Source of the DNA: Thalassia testudinum
Taxonomy: Eukaryota > Streptophyta > Magnoliopsida > Alismatales > Hydrocharitaceae
Assembly (NCBI GenBank): GCA_037157565.1
Contig: JAZHRO010000003.1
Span: 68,326,501-68,390,500 of the forward strand
Direction: 5' to 3'
Length of the DNA: 64,000 nt
Shown: piece after piece, positions 1 through 10,405 of the stretch
Layout: each line of letters starts with the position of its first letter
Numbering within the stretch: position 1 is the first letter of the stretch
Notes under the pieces: model-generated
What the model saw: only the letters and a program-made list of their open reading frames with translations
Told to the model about the DNA's origin: nothing
The model's database searches: none
Translations under genes and position numbers: made by a program

Positions 1-60
1 TAAGTTACAAAATGCGAAGAGAAATCAAAGAGCGTTGCCTCCCCGGCAACGGTGCCAAAA
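1..60 (-). mobile_element. Leader stub and tRNA-Asp primer-binding site of element X
   Basis: Read on the minus strand, positions 57 to 40 give an 18-nt primer-binding site, TGGCACCGTTGCCGGGGA. It pairs with the 3' end of plant tRNA-Asp with one G-T type difference. A three-base spacer separates it from the LTR that starts at 61. The 39 bases to the left are the start of the leader and resemble the leader of D just after its PBS (GGGGAGGCAACACTC). The body of X therefore lies outside the window to the left. Confidence 0.85.
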
Positions 61-800
61 TGTTGAACTTATTTACGAAGCTACGCTAACGTGTTCGGTT
101 TTGGAAAACCTGTCGTTGTAGTTCGAAAGCGAAGGATTCGTGTTCAACAAATAAAATTTATACCGAAATTAAAATTCCGGGTCGAACACAGGGAGGCGAA
201 CGTTTGATTTAAAAACTTCGCGTTTCTTTTTATTTTGTCACAAAGAAATTCAATTTAAACTATCTAAGTATCTACAACAAATAAAAGAGAGAGAGGGAGT
301 AAGAGAGAGAGAAGGAATACTATACATGGAAATCAAAATGAGATGTAGAATAGACAAGGAATTTATTATAAAAGAGTTCTTTCGTTACAACTAGAAAACA
401 TAAAACAATTACTCTAGAAAGCATTAAAAGAATGGAGGGAGAAATGTCCTCCTCGACGATCGCTTGGAGGACGAATAGACTACTCTAGAAAGCAGTAAAT
501 CTATACTAGAAAGCAGTAAAAAGAATAGGGAGAGAGAATCCTCCTCGACGGTCGCTTGGAGGACGAGCCGGACGGGACGACGCCTGGACGAAGGAGAACG
601 AAGCGGGACGAAGGAGGACGAAGCAGAAGAACGGGAACGAAGCAGCACGCCATCGTCGTCGCGGGATCCACTTCCGAAGGGGGACGAAAATTTGGACTTT
701 ATCTCGCGAGAAGCATCCCGGGTGTGGGACAAGCTTCTCTTGAGCTTTGGAGAGGTAGAGAGGAGAAGGAAGGGATGAGAATTTCGTATGGAGGGGGTCT

Positions 801-810
801 CCTTTTATAG
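801..810 (-). promoter_or_regulatory. TATA box of the X LTR
   Basis: The minus strand reads CTATAAAAGG, followed by a C-rich start region. It holds the same place in the LTR as the TATA boxes of the B and D LTRs. Transcription would run leftward into X. Confidence 0.7.
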
Positions 811-866
811 TTGCAAGGAGTGGGGGCAAAATGGACATTACACTTTCAAAACAATAAATGAGGGGT

Positions 867-896
867 CTTTAGTGACGGATGAAACCGTCGCTAAAG
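867..896. repeat. Inverted repeat upstream of the X TATA box
   Basis: CTTTAGTGACGG and CCGTCGCTAAAG are inverted repeats (11 of 12 pairs) around a 6-base loop, ATGAAA. The B LTR has a comparable hairpin at the same place (34580-34601). Confidence 0.7.
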
Positions 897-1826
897 CCCC
901 CAGCGCGCGCGTCGCTTCCGCGCCCACACGCGCCTGCTCGACTGCCCGCGCGTAACGCCTACGCACGTCGCTTGATTTTCAGCCGTCCGATCGCGAGATC
1001 GGACGGCTTAGATTGCGTCCGCGCCCGCTGCGTAGCGCGCCCGCCCGCGTGCGATCGCGCATTACGCCCGGCGTGCAATCGCGCGTCGTCCTGATTGAGC
1101 GCGCGCAGCCGTTGGATCTTCATCTGACGCTCGTGCGCGCCCGCTCGCCCGCGCCTTCCACCCCCTCACCGCGGCTCGAACCCGCGACCTCCGCTTCGCC
1201 CGCAGCTGCATCGCCGCTGCGCTACGCGGGCGAAATGGTCGCGCGGACGCTTTTAAGCGCGAGTGACCGCAGCCGTTGGATCGAGATCCAACGGCAGAGA
1301 GGAGACGGTGCGCGGTCTTCACAAGACGCATGCGGCCGATTGGGCGGCTGAGATGGCGCCACGTGGCGCCATCTTGGCCGTCCATCTTCTGGAAGTTGTA
1401 GATGGTGCCACGGATGTCGGATTGACTCGATTTTTGTGTCGTTGGGCTGCGATCGTTGATCCGAATTCATCCGTGTGGTCGGATTTGCCATCTGAAGTGC
1501 GGATTTACACCATCCTAGCCCTTGATCTTCTAGGGTTCCCCGATCTCTATTGATGCTACAGATGCCTGATTAGGGCGATCTTGGAGTCGTTGAACTCCAA
1601 TCGTCGCCCTGATCATATCCATACGGTTGGATCTTTGATCCGAGGCCCCGATAAAATATTTGCCCTGTCCAAGCACATAAAAGGAGACAATTAGCCTCCA
1701 TTTTATTCAAACTACTCTAAATGCAAGATGATGCATGTAATGCAATATTTATATCATGAAATGCAATCCTATGCTTAAGAACATGCATAAATAGACATTT
1801 TAAGTAGTGTAAATGTGTTTACATCA

Positions 1827-3100
1827 CGTCCGCCTGCCTTCATCCTCCAGCTGCGCCTTCACCACTGCCAGGCCAGCACCTGCAGGCGCTACATAGCTGC
1901 TCCACTCACCCGCGCCCCTGCCAAGCACCGTAGGCACCGCACCAACGGCCGCCTTCGTACCCGCAACACTTCCCCTACCCTAGCCACCAGCAGGGACCTG
2001 CTCCTCCTCCACCTTGCACGCCCGTAGGCAAGCGCCTCAGCCTCCACCGCCTTCAGGCACACCACCAGGCACCCGCTCCACCTTGCCAGCTCTTGCAAGC
2101 GTGCCCTTCTCCAGTGCCCGCCTTCGTAACCACACGCCAGCACTCGTCTCCCGCAGGTGTCCAGCGCTCGCTCCAGCTGCACTGCATGCGCTCTGCCAGC
2201 GCCCTTCACTAAAGGTGCTGCACCGCCCTCATCCACGCACCCTCCTACCACACCCGCAGGCGTGCACCATCTGTAGCACACCCTTCACTGTAGGCACCGC
2301 CCCACAGGCTCCTCCAACTGACCGGCAGTTCTCCTCCGTCGACCGGCCACCTCCAACCATCTCCGTTGGCGCTGCAACCTCCATCGGATTGGCCTCATCT
2401 TCACCAACCTCCCTTGCAGTTAACAGCCCCGCCAGTGCTCTCTCTCTCGGAGGAAGAGAGAGAGCAAATGCTCTGTTTTGACTTTAATTAGTTATTACAT
2501 TTGCTGCCATTGCAAAAAGTTGATTTTTGATTTATTATTTTATTAATTGAATGAATTTATAGCCAAGCCCCTTTAGTTTACTCCAATTAATTGGCCTATC
2601 AAATTGCATGACTATCTTCCCCCATCTATTAGCTTTGCATTAAATGGTGATATTATGCTTTACATTGGATGCCATTGAATATTTTGGGGTTGATTGATTT
2701 TATAGGAGTATTCTAGTAAAGGAGAATTTATGTGATTGGTCCATATTTTTTTCACAAATTTGTTCTTTGATTCATCTATTAGTGTTCTTTCTTTGGGATT
2801 TGAATGAATGAATGAAATTACTTTTAAGTAAATAAGAGGAAAATTTATCGTGAATTTATTGGTCTATTCCTCCCTATGGATATGACATACGTTATTGTGG
2901 TTTAAATTCATATCTGTTTAATCTTTGATTGAGAGATTTTCCACCACCTTTTGTGCTGCAACGATTTATTATCTTAATATTAATTTGTCAAAGTGAAAAT
3001 CGCTCCATCACAAATCAGGACCGGGAGTGGGATTTGGAATTGCTTGGAGTGGAAACTTCAAGTTATCTTATCTTCCTATGATTCCAGGTAAGTACCCAAG
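1827..3100 (+). mobile_element. Remnant H, an LTR-like fragment related to element F
   Basis: The stretch begins GC-rich (1827-2470, many CACC/GCAGG words) and becomes AT-rich (2480-3100). About 90 bp at 2850-2940 clearly match the minus strand of F near 36480-36590: GTGAATTTATTGGTC, then a CCCTATGGATA.GACAT block, then TTTGATTGAGAGAT and CCACCAC. That block resembles the U5 end of many plant LTRs (CCCTGTGGATACGACC). The GC-rich part of F (37000-37620, minus) has the same style. Both ends of H are uncertain: the left abuts the X LTR, and the right grades into the leader of A near 3100. Open frames here are composition effects. Confidence 0.5.
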
Positions 3101-3369
3101 CCAGAATCTATTGGAATATCACAAAAATCTCTAAAAAATCTTTTAGAATTTTAAAACCTATAAAAATAAGAAAAATTTACGATGCTGGAAGCTTAAAAAT
3201 GATTTGAGTGCTTGTTTGTTTCAAATCTCCACCACTTCTTTCTTATTGGTGTTGAATTTTTTAAAATCTAGACTTCTGCCTTCTTTTTCAAAAATCAAGT
3301 TTGCGCACAAAGAGGCTTTCTAAAATCTTCAAACTTTTCCTGGAGAGGCTTCTTTGAGTTAGGAACTTA
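3100..3369 (+). other. Leader remnant of element A
   Basis: This AT-rich noncoding stretch includes short words shared with the leader of E (TATTGGTGTT, then TCTAGACTT, CTTTTC), suggesting a shrunken leader. The first part of the A gag is missing, so a deletion or the H junction removed the leader and the gag N-terminus. Confidence 0.4.
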
Positions 3370-4570
3370 GCCTCCAAATTTGATGAAAGTGCATTTCTTA
3401 AAAAATTATTTCATATAGGTCGTACAAATGCCCTGTGAAGATTCATTACGACCTTCTAACAAAAATCTAGTGAATCTCTTCATGAATCCTGGAAAGGTTT
3501 CAAGAGCTCCTAAGAAGTTGCCCACATTATGAGGTATCGCTTTGGCAGTAGTTTGAAATCTTCTACCTTGGATTGAAGATCAATTAAGAGGATTTGTCGA
3601 TGCCTCATGCAGTGGGAATTTCTTAAACAAAGATGCTGATAGTGCCTATGATTTATTCAAGGAGATGAGTGAAAACACATTCAACCATGCTTCCATGAGC
3701 ACCTTTGTAAGAAATACTAATCCTCAATTTGGTGTTCATGAAATGGGCACCCATAGCCAATCTATTGCTGTTACTCAAGATGATATCCAACTGTCACCTA
3801 GCAACTCGATCAAATGCAGATTAACCAAAAGAAAATAAAGGAAAGAATGAATTTCTAGAAAATGACTCCACCCTCACCTACACCTAACCTACTAAAGAGA
3901 GAAAACTTGCATCATATTGGTGTTGTCCCAAACGAGTATAATTTCCTAAGGCTTCACCTAATGTGACTGGGACATTTCATTATGGAAACACTTTTAGCCT
4001 AGCTACAGAAAACATTTCCACCCTCCAGGAATACTTGAGAAATCTCTCCAACACAAACTGAGGGAATAACCTGAATTTCTCCTAGAAAGCTCCTAATCAG
4101 GTTCCTTATCGAAGACTAAATCAACCTTGGGTTCATGGACAAAATCGATACCAACCTGGTATTCCTAAAGATGATATTAGTACCTAGGTTACAAAAACGT
4201 TGCAGGGAATGTAGAATCAAAGGCCTGAAGTAACTCCTGTTCTTACTAATCTACAAAGTCAAATTTGGGTTACGCCTAATCAAAGAATTACAAGAAATTT
4301 ACCTTCCCAACCCATACCCAACCCTAACAATCAAAGGAACCAATACCAAGGTGGAAATCCCCATCATTCTAGCTAGCCTCCTATCCAACCAGCACCATAG
4401 CACCCTCCGCATCTCCATCAAAATCTGCCCCTCGACCTCCTAGAAATAATCATGCTACCAATGCAGTCACCTTGAGGAGTAGGAAAACAATTGAAAATCT
4501 TAGGCCTCTCATTCCACACAAGAAACCTTCCCTATACCTATGCAAGTTGACTCTCTTCCTACCCTAACTC
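3370..4570 (+). pseudogene. gag: Decayed gag of element A (Athila type, N-terminus missing)
   Basis: Translated piecewise, the region matches the E gag from its FLKK-F-IGRTNAL segment onward: the ESLHESW segment, then the cysteine/glycine block around DASC.GNFLNKDADSAYDLF and EMSENTFNHAS. These are hallmarks of Athila/Tat gag, the capsid protein that packages element RNA. Several stops and frameshifts break it (for example in-frame stops near 3440 and 3525). About the first 190 codons are absent relative to E. A late segment at 4450-4500 encodes NAVTLRSRKT, matching the NAVTLRNGK of E, which marks the gag-protease junction. It cannot make a working product. Confidence 0.8.
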
Positions 4571-4573
4571 AGG

Positions 4574-5770
4574 ATGAAAAAGGAAAAGGAAAATATTCAA
4601 AAGGCAAATCTCCCATTCCTTTCCCTCAAGCTTTCAATTCCACCAATAACAAAAGAAAGAAAACTGAGCCTACAACCGAGGAACTCATGGAATTATTTAT
4701 GCAAGTATAGAATAATATCCCCCTCTTGGATGCAATCAAGTATATCCCTGTCTATGCTAAAATTTTCAAGGATATCTGTACTCTTGAAAGGAAGACTAAA
4801 AACCTGAAAAAGGTAATCTTTTCAGAGACAATAGGTTTTGTGGTCTAGAGCAAGCTGCCTCACAAGAAAAGGATCCAGGCACTCCCCTCATTTCTATGGT
4901 CATCAATGATTCAACTTTTGACCATGCCCTTCTTGATCTAGGTGCCTCTATCAATCTCAACCCCACTATGTTTTTAGAAGAATTCAAGATCGGTGATCTA
5001 AAACCTGTTGAGGTTACATTACAGTTGGCAAACCCATCTACAATTAAACCTAAAGGGATTGTCAAGGATGTACTGGTTAAAGTCCACAACTGTGTATTTC
5101 CTATAGACTTTCTGGTCGTTGACATTGAGGTACCTGAAAACTGATTAATGTCCCCATCATCCTAGGACAACCTTTTTTGGCCACCGCAAAATCTAATATT
5201 AATTATCATTCAGGCAAAATGGACATTACTTACGATGGCTACACTATTACCTTGGATATTTTCAAAGCCTCCCAGAGATTCTGTGATGATGATTTTTTTT
5301 AGGACTCAGATACTGAAATAGAGTGGGAGGCCACTTTGGAAAATGATTTCTTCAATGATTTGGAATCCAAAATAAAGCAAACGGTCGTAGACACAACAAA
5401 TATTTCAGATTTGGGAACTTTCCTTCATTCTACACCTCTTTCTAACTTATCACCATAGCCTCCCACTCTAATTTCACCTCACCCTCCAACCCTAACTTTA
5501 CTATGCACTCCAACCCTCATCCCTAACTATTCTAACTCCCACTATCCTTTGGACCTTCCACTTGATCCTCTTGAGCCTACCCAGCATCCCGAGACAAAAC
5601 CTTGGCTAGACTCAAATCCTCTTTCCATATTTCCATCTAATTTAATTCCCTTTATTTCAACATCTTATCTTTCTAGGGACCAAGCGAAAGATTTATTCAC
5701 TACAGGCATTCAAGTGTCCAATTTTCTTCGTGATTTTCAGTCAACAGTGCTGCATCTTATGCCCAGCTGA
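4574..5770 (+). pseudogene. pro: Decayed aspartic protease of element A; RT, RNase H and IN deleted
   Basis: The frame at 4896-5144 encodes the retropepsin core with the active-site motif LLDLGASINL, followed by VEVTLQLANPSTIKPKG and VDIEVPEN. These align closely with the E protease. The LGRPFLAT segment is broken after 5144 by a frameshift. A linker (5549-5770) ends in a short Pro/Ser-rich stretch. Sequence then jumps directly to the post-pol region of E (the equivalent of E 49130). About 3 kb coding RT, RNase H and integrase are therefore missing, which makes A a non-autonomous deletion derivative. Confidence 0.8.
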
Positions 5771-7164
5771 AAAGGCATTAAGAGTGCCCTGGGTGGGAGG
5801 TAAATCATTGTTTTCCTGCTTTCCTTTTCCCTTTCTTTTCCCAAGTTCTAACCATCCTAATTCTGACCTTTCTTCACTCTAGTGATATCTTTTCCCTGCC
5901 TTATGCTTGTGGGCATTGCATACCTTAAGCATAGGGGGGATGTTTTAAATTTTGACAGTCATTTCAGGATTTTTCGAAACCCCCAAAATACAAAAATTTC
6001 TTTTTAATTTGCATGCATTCTTCATAGAAATCAAAAAAATCATAAAACACTTTTTGTGGAATCTTTTAAAACATGGGACTAAGGTTGAGACTTTACTTCA
6101 ATAAGGTACACATGGGTTTTAATCTTTAAAACTTAAGGACAAATCCAAGGATCTTTTGGTTAGACCTTTAAGGTCTAAAAATCTTAGATTCGATCAATGT
6201 ATCTCCTAAAGAATTTCTCCTTAACAACTGTAGAAACCAATTGGCCCTGATTCTATCTAGTAGTTTAAATAGTACATGACTTAGTCTTTAACCTAAAAAT
6301 TTGAATTCCTTTCAAAACTCAAGTGTCAAGCTTATTCAAACACACAAAGCCAACAAAACCCAAGCCTAAAAACGTCTAATAAATAATTTCCCCTGCCTTA
6401 GTCTTGGTGAAAGTTTGAAGCAGTTGATTTGTGTGAGTTCCCACCACTGAGAAGAAAAATGTCTCCTTTGAGGATGTGATAAACATGTCACCACCTCGGT
6501 GCTACTATATATCTATAACCTTATCATTATATGGAGAGTTAAAGTGCATCTCGTAGCTCAGGTGTCTCGGACGACACTATATCAAAGTTTTGGAGTGAGA
6601 GCTTGAGCCCGCTTAGAGCACCCTTTTACATCGCTTTATGTTTTGGGGTTGTACTCTCTTAGTGGGTGTCTTGGATGGTGCTATCTCAAAGTATTGGTGC
6701 CAAAGCCCCTTTAAGGATTTGGTGACAAGAATGATGATCCCAACACAATCTACATTAGGACTAATCTGAGGATAAGAATGCGGGAGCAAAACCTTTACAA
6801 GAAAAAGTTAGACATTCACAAAGCACTGACGCTTGAATTTTCATCATCACACAAATTCTGGATCAAAGTCTTAACTCAAGGAGGTTTTTACTGCGAAAAT
6901 AGTTGACAAGATAATTGAAGTATGACGAGGTAAATTTGTCAAATTCTAGGGAAGATACATTGATCCTGATTTATGCTGACCATTGGATCCAAGGATAAAT
7001 CCTAATGGTTATCTTAAACAAATCTTATACCTTCCTTGCTACTCAATCAACCAAAGTCCTGTAATAATGTTTACCTCAAAAGTAAAAAAATTAGTTTTTC
7101 CCCAAAATTGTTTTGCGAAATTCAGTTTTGCTAAGAGAGTAGTACAAAGATAAGAATGGGGGTG
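5771..7164 (+). other. 3' noncoding region and polypurine tract of element A
   Basis: There is no coding signal. A purine-rich motif follows the coding region (5909-5940, ..GGCATTGCATACCTTAAGC.TAGGGGGG). About 350 bp at 6430-6750 are clearly conserved with E 49770-50080, including a duplicated block GGTGTCTCGGACGACACTAT (6561) and GGTGTCTTGGATGGTGCTAT (6665). The polypurine tract ATAAGAATGGGGGTG (7150-7164) touches the LTR start at 7165, as required for plus-strand priming. Confidence 0.75.
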
Positions 7165-8051
7165 TGATAAACACCAGTTTGTGAACACTATCATGCCTAA
7201 AAACATGTCTACCTCATAGGTTTTTCACATTGCAAACTGGTATGGGGTTTCATTTAGGCATTTCTTAGTTTAGACATGCATTTCATCATTTTCCCTTATT
7301 TTGGCTTTCATACACTTCCTATCATTGTCAAGGATGATCACACAATGAAAATCACTTAAACACTGGCAATGTAGAAGATAGAAGATGAAGATAGAGCTTA
7401 ATCAAGCTGGATCTCAACTGATCCTAGCTCACCTCAGTTGGATTCCAGCTCAACCCAGCTCAATGCAGCTAGATGCAGCTCATTCCAGCTCCACGCAACT
7501 CATGGCAACTCTAGTAAACTTAACTTAGCTACTAGTCCTCAACTAGCTAAGCTAAGTCAACTAAGAAGTCCACAACTAGCTCAGGGTAGCTTAACACAAG
7601 CTCATGAAGACTCACTCAAGCTCAACTTTGCTAGCTTGTCTACTGAACCTAAGCTAGCTAGCTTAGCGAGCTAGGGAGTCTTCAACAAGATCAGAACCAA
7701 CTCTCCTCAGCTCCAGAATAGTTGAGACCAGCTCAACTTAGCTCAACCTACTCAAATTAGAGACTAGCAAAGAACTAGTTAGCTAGGCTAAGTAGTTGAG
7801 CTCCTTGAAGACCTGTAGCCACATACTAGCTCCTTACAAATCAGTAGCTCCACCAACTAAACCTCAGCTCCTCCTTCATTACTCCACTAGCAATGCTAGC
7901 TCAGCTAAGCACCACCTCACTTCTACTCCATGGTCGTGCACTCCCATACTTAGCTCCATAACAACCACCACCTTCCTTAACCAAAACCACCTCCACAACC
8001 CTCCTCCTTTTGCCGCCAACTCCTGGAATCCCTTAACCCCATCACAACCAC
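7165..8051 (+). mobile_element. 3' LTR of element A, first segment
   Basis: The LTR begins TGATAAACACCAG, as in E and G, directly after the polypurine tract. From about 7430 to 7830 it becomes extremely rich in AGCT. It stops at the B insertion; the 5-bp duplication ACCAC sits at 8047-8051 and 35286-35290. The LTR resumes at 35291-35367 and again at 38086-38178 after F. Its remaining 3' part is displaced by G and not seen. The open frames here (7438-7674, 7796-8077) are by-products of the repeats. Confidence 0.8.
7430..7830. repeat. AGCT-rich block in the A LTR
   Basis: AGCT, often as CAGCTC or TAGCTAAG, occurs every 10-15 bp. The same kind of block lies at 38400-39020 (G), 39830-40470 (E 5' LTR) and 50750-51410 (E 3' LTR). 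Confidence 0.85.
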
Positions 8052-9578
8052 TGATCTCACAGGCTTCGCAAGTTTGAAATTAGGGTTACAAGGAACCCAT
8101 TATCGTAGTTGCAAAACTCATAGTCAAATAAAATTTATACCGAAACTCCAAGGGAGTCCCAGGTCGAACACACGGAGGCGACATTTACTTTAATTGAAAA
8201 TCTCACTTCATTTTGTTTCTTTTTGGTATTTTAGGGTTTTGTTCCTTTTTTTTGTATTTTTTTGAAAAGAGGACAAGCAGAATGAATCACAAAATAGAAA
8301 TTGAATAAATATGATATATATATCAATCCATTGTTGATTACAATAAACTATGAAAGCATAAAAAGAGATGGGGTGAGAGGAAATCTCTTGAATAGACTTT
8401 TCGGCAAGATGACGACACCTGGTGGAAGCATAGATGAAGGAGGTAAGGAGCAGGACGACGGATGTGAGACGTAGGAGGACGTCGGGTAAACGAAAGCTTC
8501 GACGTGGCTCTAGAATGGAGATGAGAAGGCGAAGATGATCTGCTACCGGAATGGAGGTGGGAGGATGGATCCAAGGCGACCTATGAATGGGGATAGGAAG
8601 ATGGACGAATATTTGGTGAGGCAGAGGTTTGCTACACTAATAGGATCTTTGGGAGCTTGAGAGCAAGCTCTAACAGAGCATTGGTAGGCTTACTAAAGCT
8701 TGGGAGTAGGTGGGAGTAGAGTAGGTAGAGATGGCTTGGAAGGGAGGGGGTGTAGGTCCTTTTACAGTAGAGGAGAAGAGGCAAAAATAAGTATGGGACC
8801 ATTAGTGACCTCCAGGCCATCGCTGGAAGCGTCACTGTAGGTAGTTCATGCATGCCCAGGCCTACACTGGCTTTGTTAGCATGTGAAGAATTAGCAATGG
8901 CTGTAAAAGTCGCTGTAGGTCCAGCTCATGCGTCGCTGTAGGCTGGTGCCAACTGAACATGAGCCCACGCTGCCGCTGTGCCAGCTCGTGCGCTCACGCG
9001 CTAGCGCTACGCTGTGCACATGCGTGCCTCCGTGAATGCACATGCGTGCACCCGCATTATCGCATGCGCGTGCACCCGCATTACCGCATGCGTGGAGTAC
9101 CACATCCATGTGCATGGGCGGCCTAGGCTATGCTACGTGGTACAATCTAGATCGTCCATCTTTTCTTTGTAGGGCTATTTTAGAGGTCGGATTGAGTCGA
9201 TTTTCATGCCATTAGGCCACAATCGTTGACCCGAATCCATCTACATGGTTAGATTTGTCATTTGAAGCTTCGAATTATGTCACCTAGTCCCTTAGCCGTC
9301 AATCTTCCTCGCACTACATATGGTGCTACGAGACTTCGACTGAGGCGATTTCAAAGGCGTTGGACTCCGATCATTGTCATGATCAGATCATCAATTTGAG
9401 GCTCCAAAATAAATACCCTTCTCTCCTGACCACAAAAAGGATGCAATTAACCTAAATTATATACTACTCTATGTGCACAATGATGAATGCTATGCAATAT
9501 TTATAACATGAAATACAAATCTAAGCCTACGAACATGCATGAAAAGGTATTTTATCCTCAATAAATGTGTTTACATCA
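8052..9578 (-). mobile_element. 3' LTR of element B
   Basis: On the minus strand it runs from TGATGTAAACAC (9578) to ..TGAGATCA (8052) and aligns along its length with 33770-35285. The TATA position reads TTTTACAG on the plus strand (near 8760) instead of TTTTATAG, so the box is damaged in this copy. A CATGCATG/GTGCACGCG-rich block lies at about 8980-9120. Confidence 0.85.
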
Positions 9579-10405
9579 TACCCCACGCCTATATTTTCCT
9601 AGTCCCTAGCAAAATTAAACTATATACTATGTGTAAAAGCAGAATTAGAATTAGATCGCTTAGGCCTAGGTTGTTTATTAACAATAGAAAATTTAAACTA
9701 AGGTCCTAAACTATGAAGACTCAACAGTATTCGGGTGTCTGCTAGAATGCAAACCGCCCAAGTTCTTGCCCTATTTGAAAATGGAAGGTACATTTTTTTT
9801 TCTTCTTTTCTAATTTTTTTGTACCTTTGGAGTTTGAGAGTTCCAAGATAACTTTTTACGGCTACCCGACCCACCCAATACTCGAAAAGGACTCTAAGTG
9901 CCAAGCATCTTGTGAAAATAGTGAAAGACTTACTAGGTGGCTATTGAAATAGACTTTAGGTTTCTACAATCCTAGATGACCTTGCCTAAAGGTTTATCTT
10001 TTCGATTGGTATCTTTCTCCCTACTTTTATTTATAAGGTCAACACAAGGGCAAACCCAGTGTATATGACCCCGATTTATTCTACTTCCCTGCTTCTTCCC
10101 TAAGTGTTTTGGGAATTATTGTGCATTTTTTTTTGTGAGCTGAGTTTTGGACAACCGGCTAATGGGTTGTTACCCAAGGCAATTTGCTAACCGTACTCCT
10201 GCGGTGAAGTGTGGTTTTATTTTTTTTACCTTTTCTCCTTTTTCTATATATATTTTTTTCATTTTCATTTTCATTTTCTTTTTTTTAATTAGGTGGCTTC
10301 CCTGATCAAAGATTTACCTAAAGGCAGTACAACGAAATTGATCATGTGACTGGGCTCTGGACAACCTATCGATGAGCTATTACAACCGACGACTTGCCAG
10401 CCATA
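9579..10405 (-). other. 3' noncoding region of element B, distal part, with polypurine tract
   Basis: The reverse complement matches D 59600-60403, including the GACTAGCAAA-like word next to the purine tract (minus strand ..AGGCGTGGGGTA ending at 9579). Two copies of a motif with GG.CAACC..C.AATGGGTTGTTAC lie near 10145-10200 and 10325-10400; D has the matching pair. The short frame 9698-9904 is not supported as a gene. The region is split at 10405/27641 by C, with TSD CCATA on both sides. Confidence 0.75.

Larger units (their letters stand above)
61..1826 (-). mobile_element. 5' LTR of minus-strand Ty3/gypsy element X
   Basis: This 1766-bp LTR runs on the minus strand from TGATGTAAACAC (1826) to ..TTCAACA (61), with canonical TG..CA ends. 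Its U5 block, with AATAAAATTTATACCGAAA and GGTCGAACACAGGGAGGCGA, is also found in the B LTRs, so X, B and D are one superfamily of LTRs. A (GA)n tract lies at about 288-312. A very GC-rich block at 895-1400 makes spurious open frames on both strands. Either the complete element continues leftward or only this LTR remains. The flanking pentamer at 1827-1831 (CGTCC) is the expected target duplication, but its partner is outside the window. Confidence 0.85.

Noticed and set aside
40..57. Possible tRNA-Asp gene fragments at each PBS
   Set aside because: Only the last 18 bases of the tRNA match, always next to an LTR end; no tRNA body is present.
879..1553. Several overlapping open frames on both strands, Arg/Ala/Pro-rich
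   Set aside because: They lie in the GC-rich part of the X LTR, overlap each other on both strands and have no motif; low stop density there follows from base composition.
1815..2481. Frames of 130 and 155 codons in H
   Set aside because: GC-rich repeat sequence with CACC/GCAGG words, open on both strands, no domain or homologous frame in F.
7165..7190. Direct repeats of TGATAAAC starts at 7165, 38179, 39587 and 50509 considered as one tandem LTR array
   Set aside because: Each has its own context (polypurine tract, TSD or PBS), which resolves them as LTRs of A, G and E.
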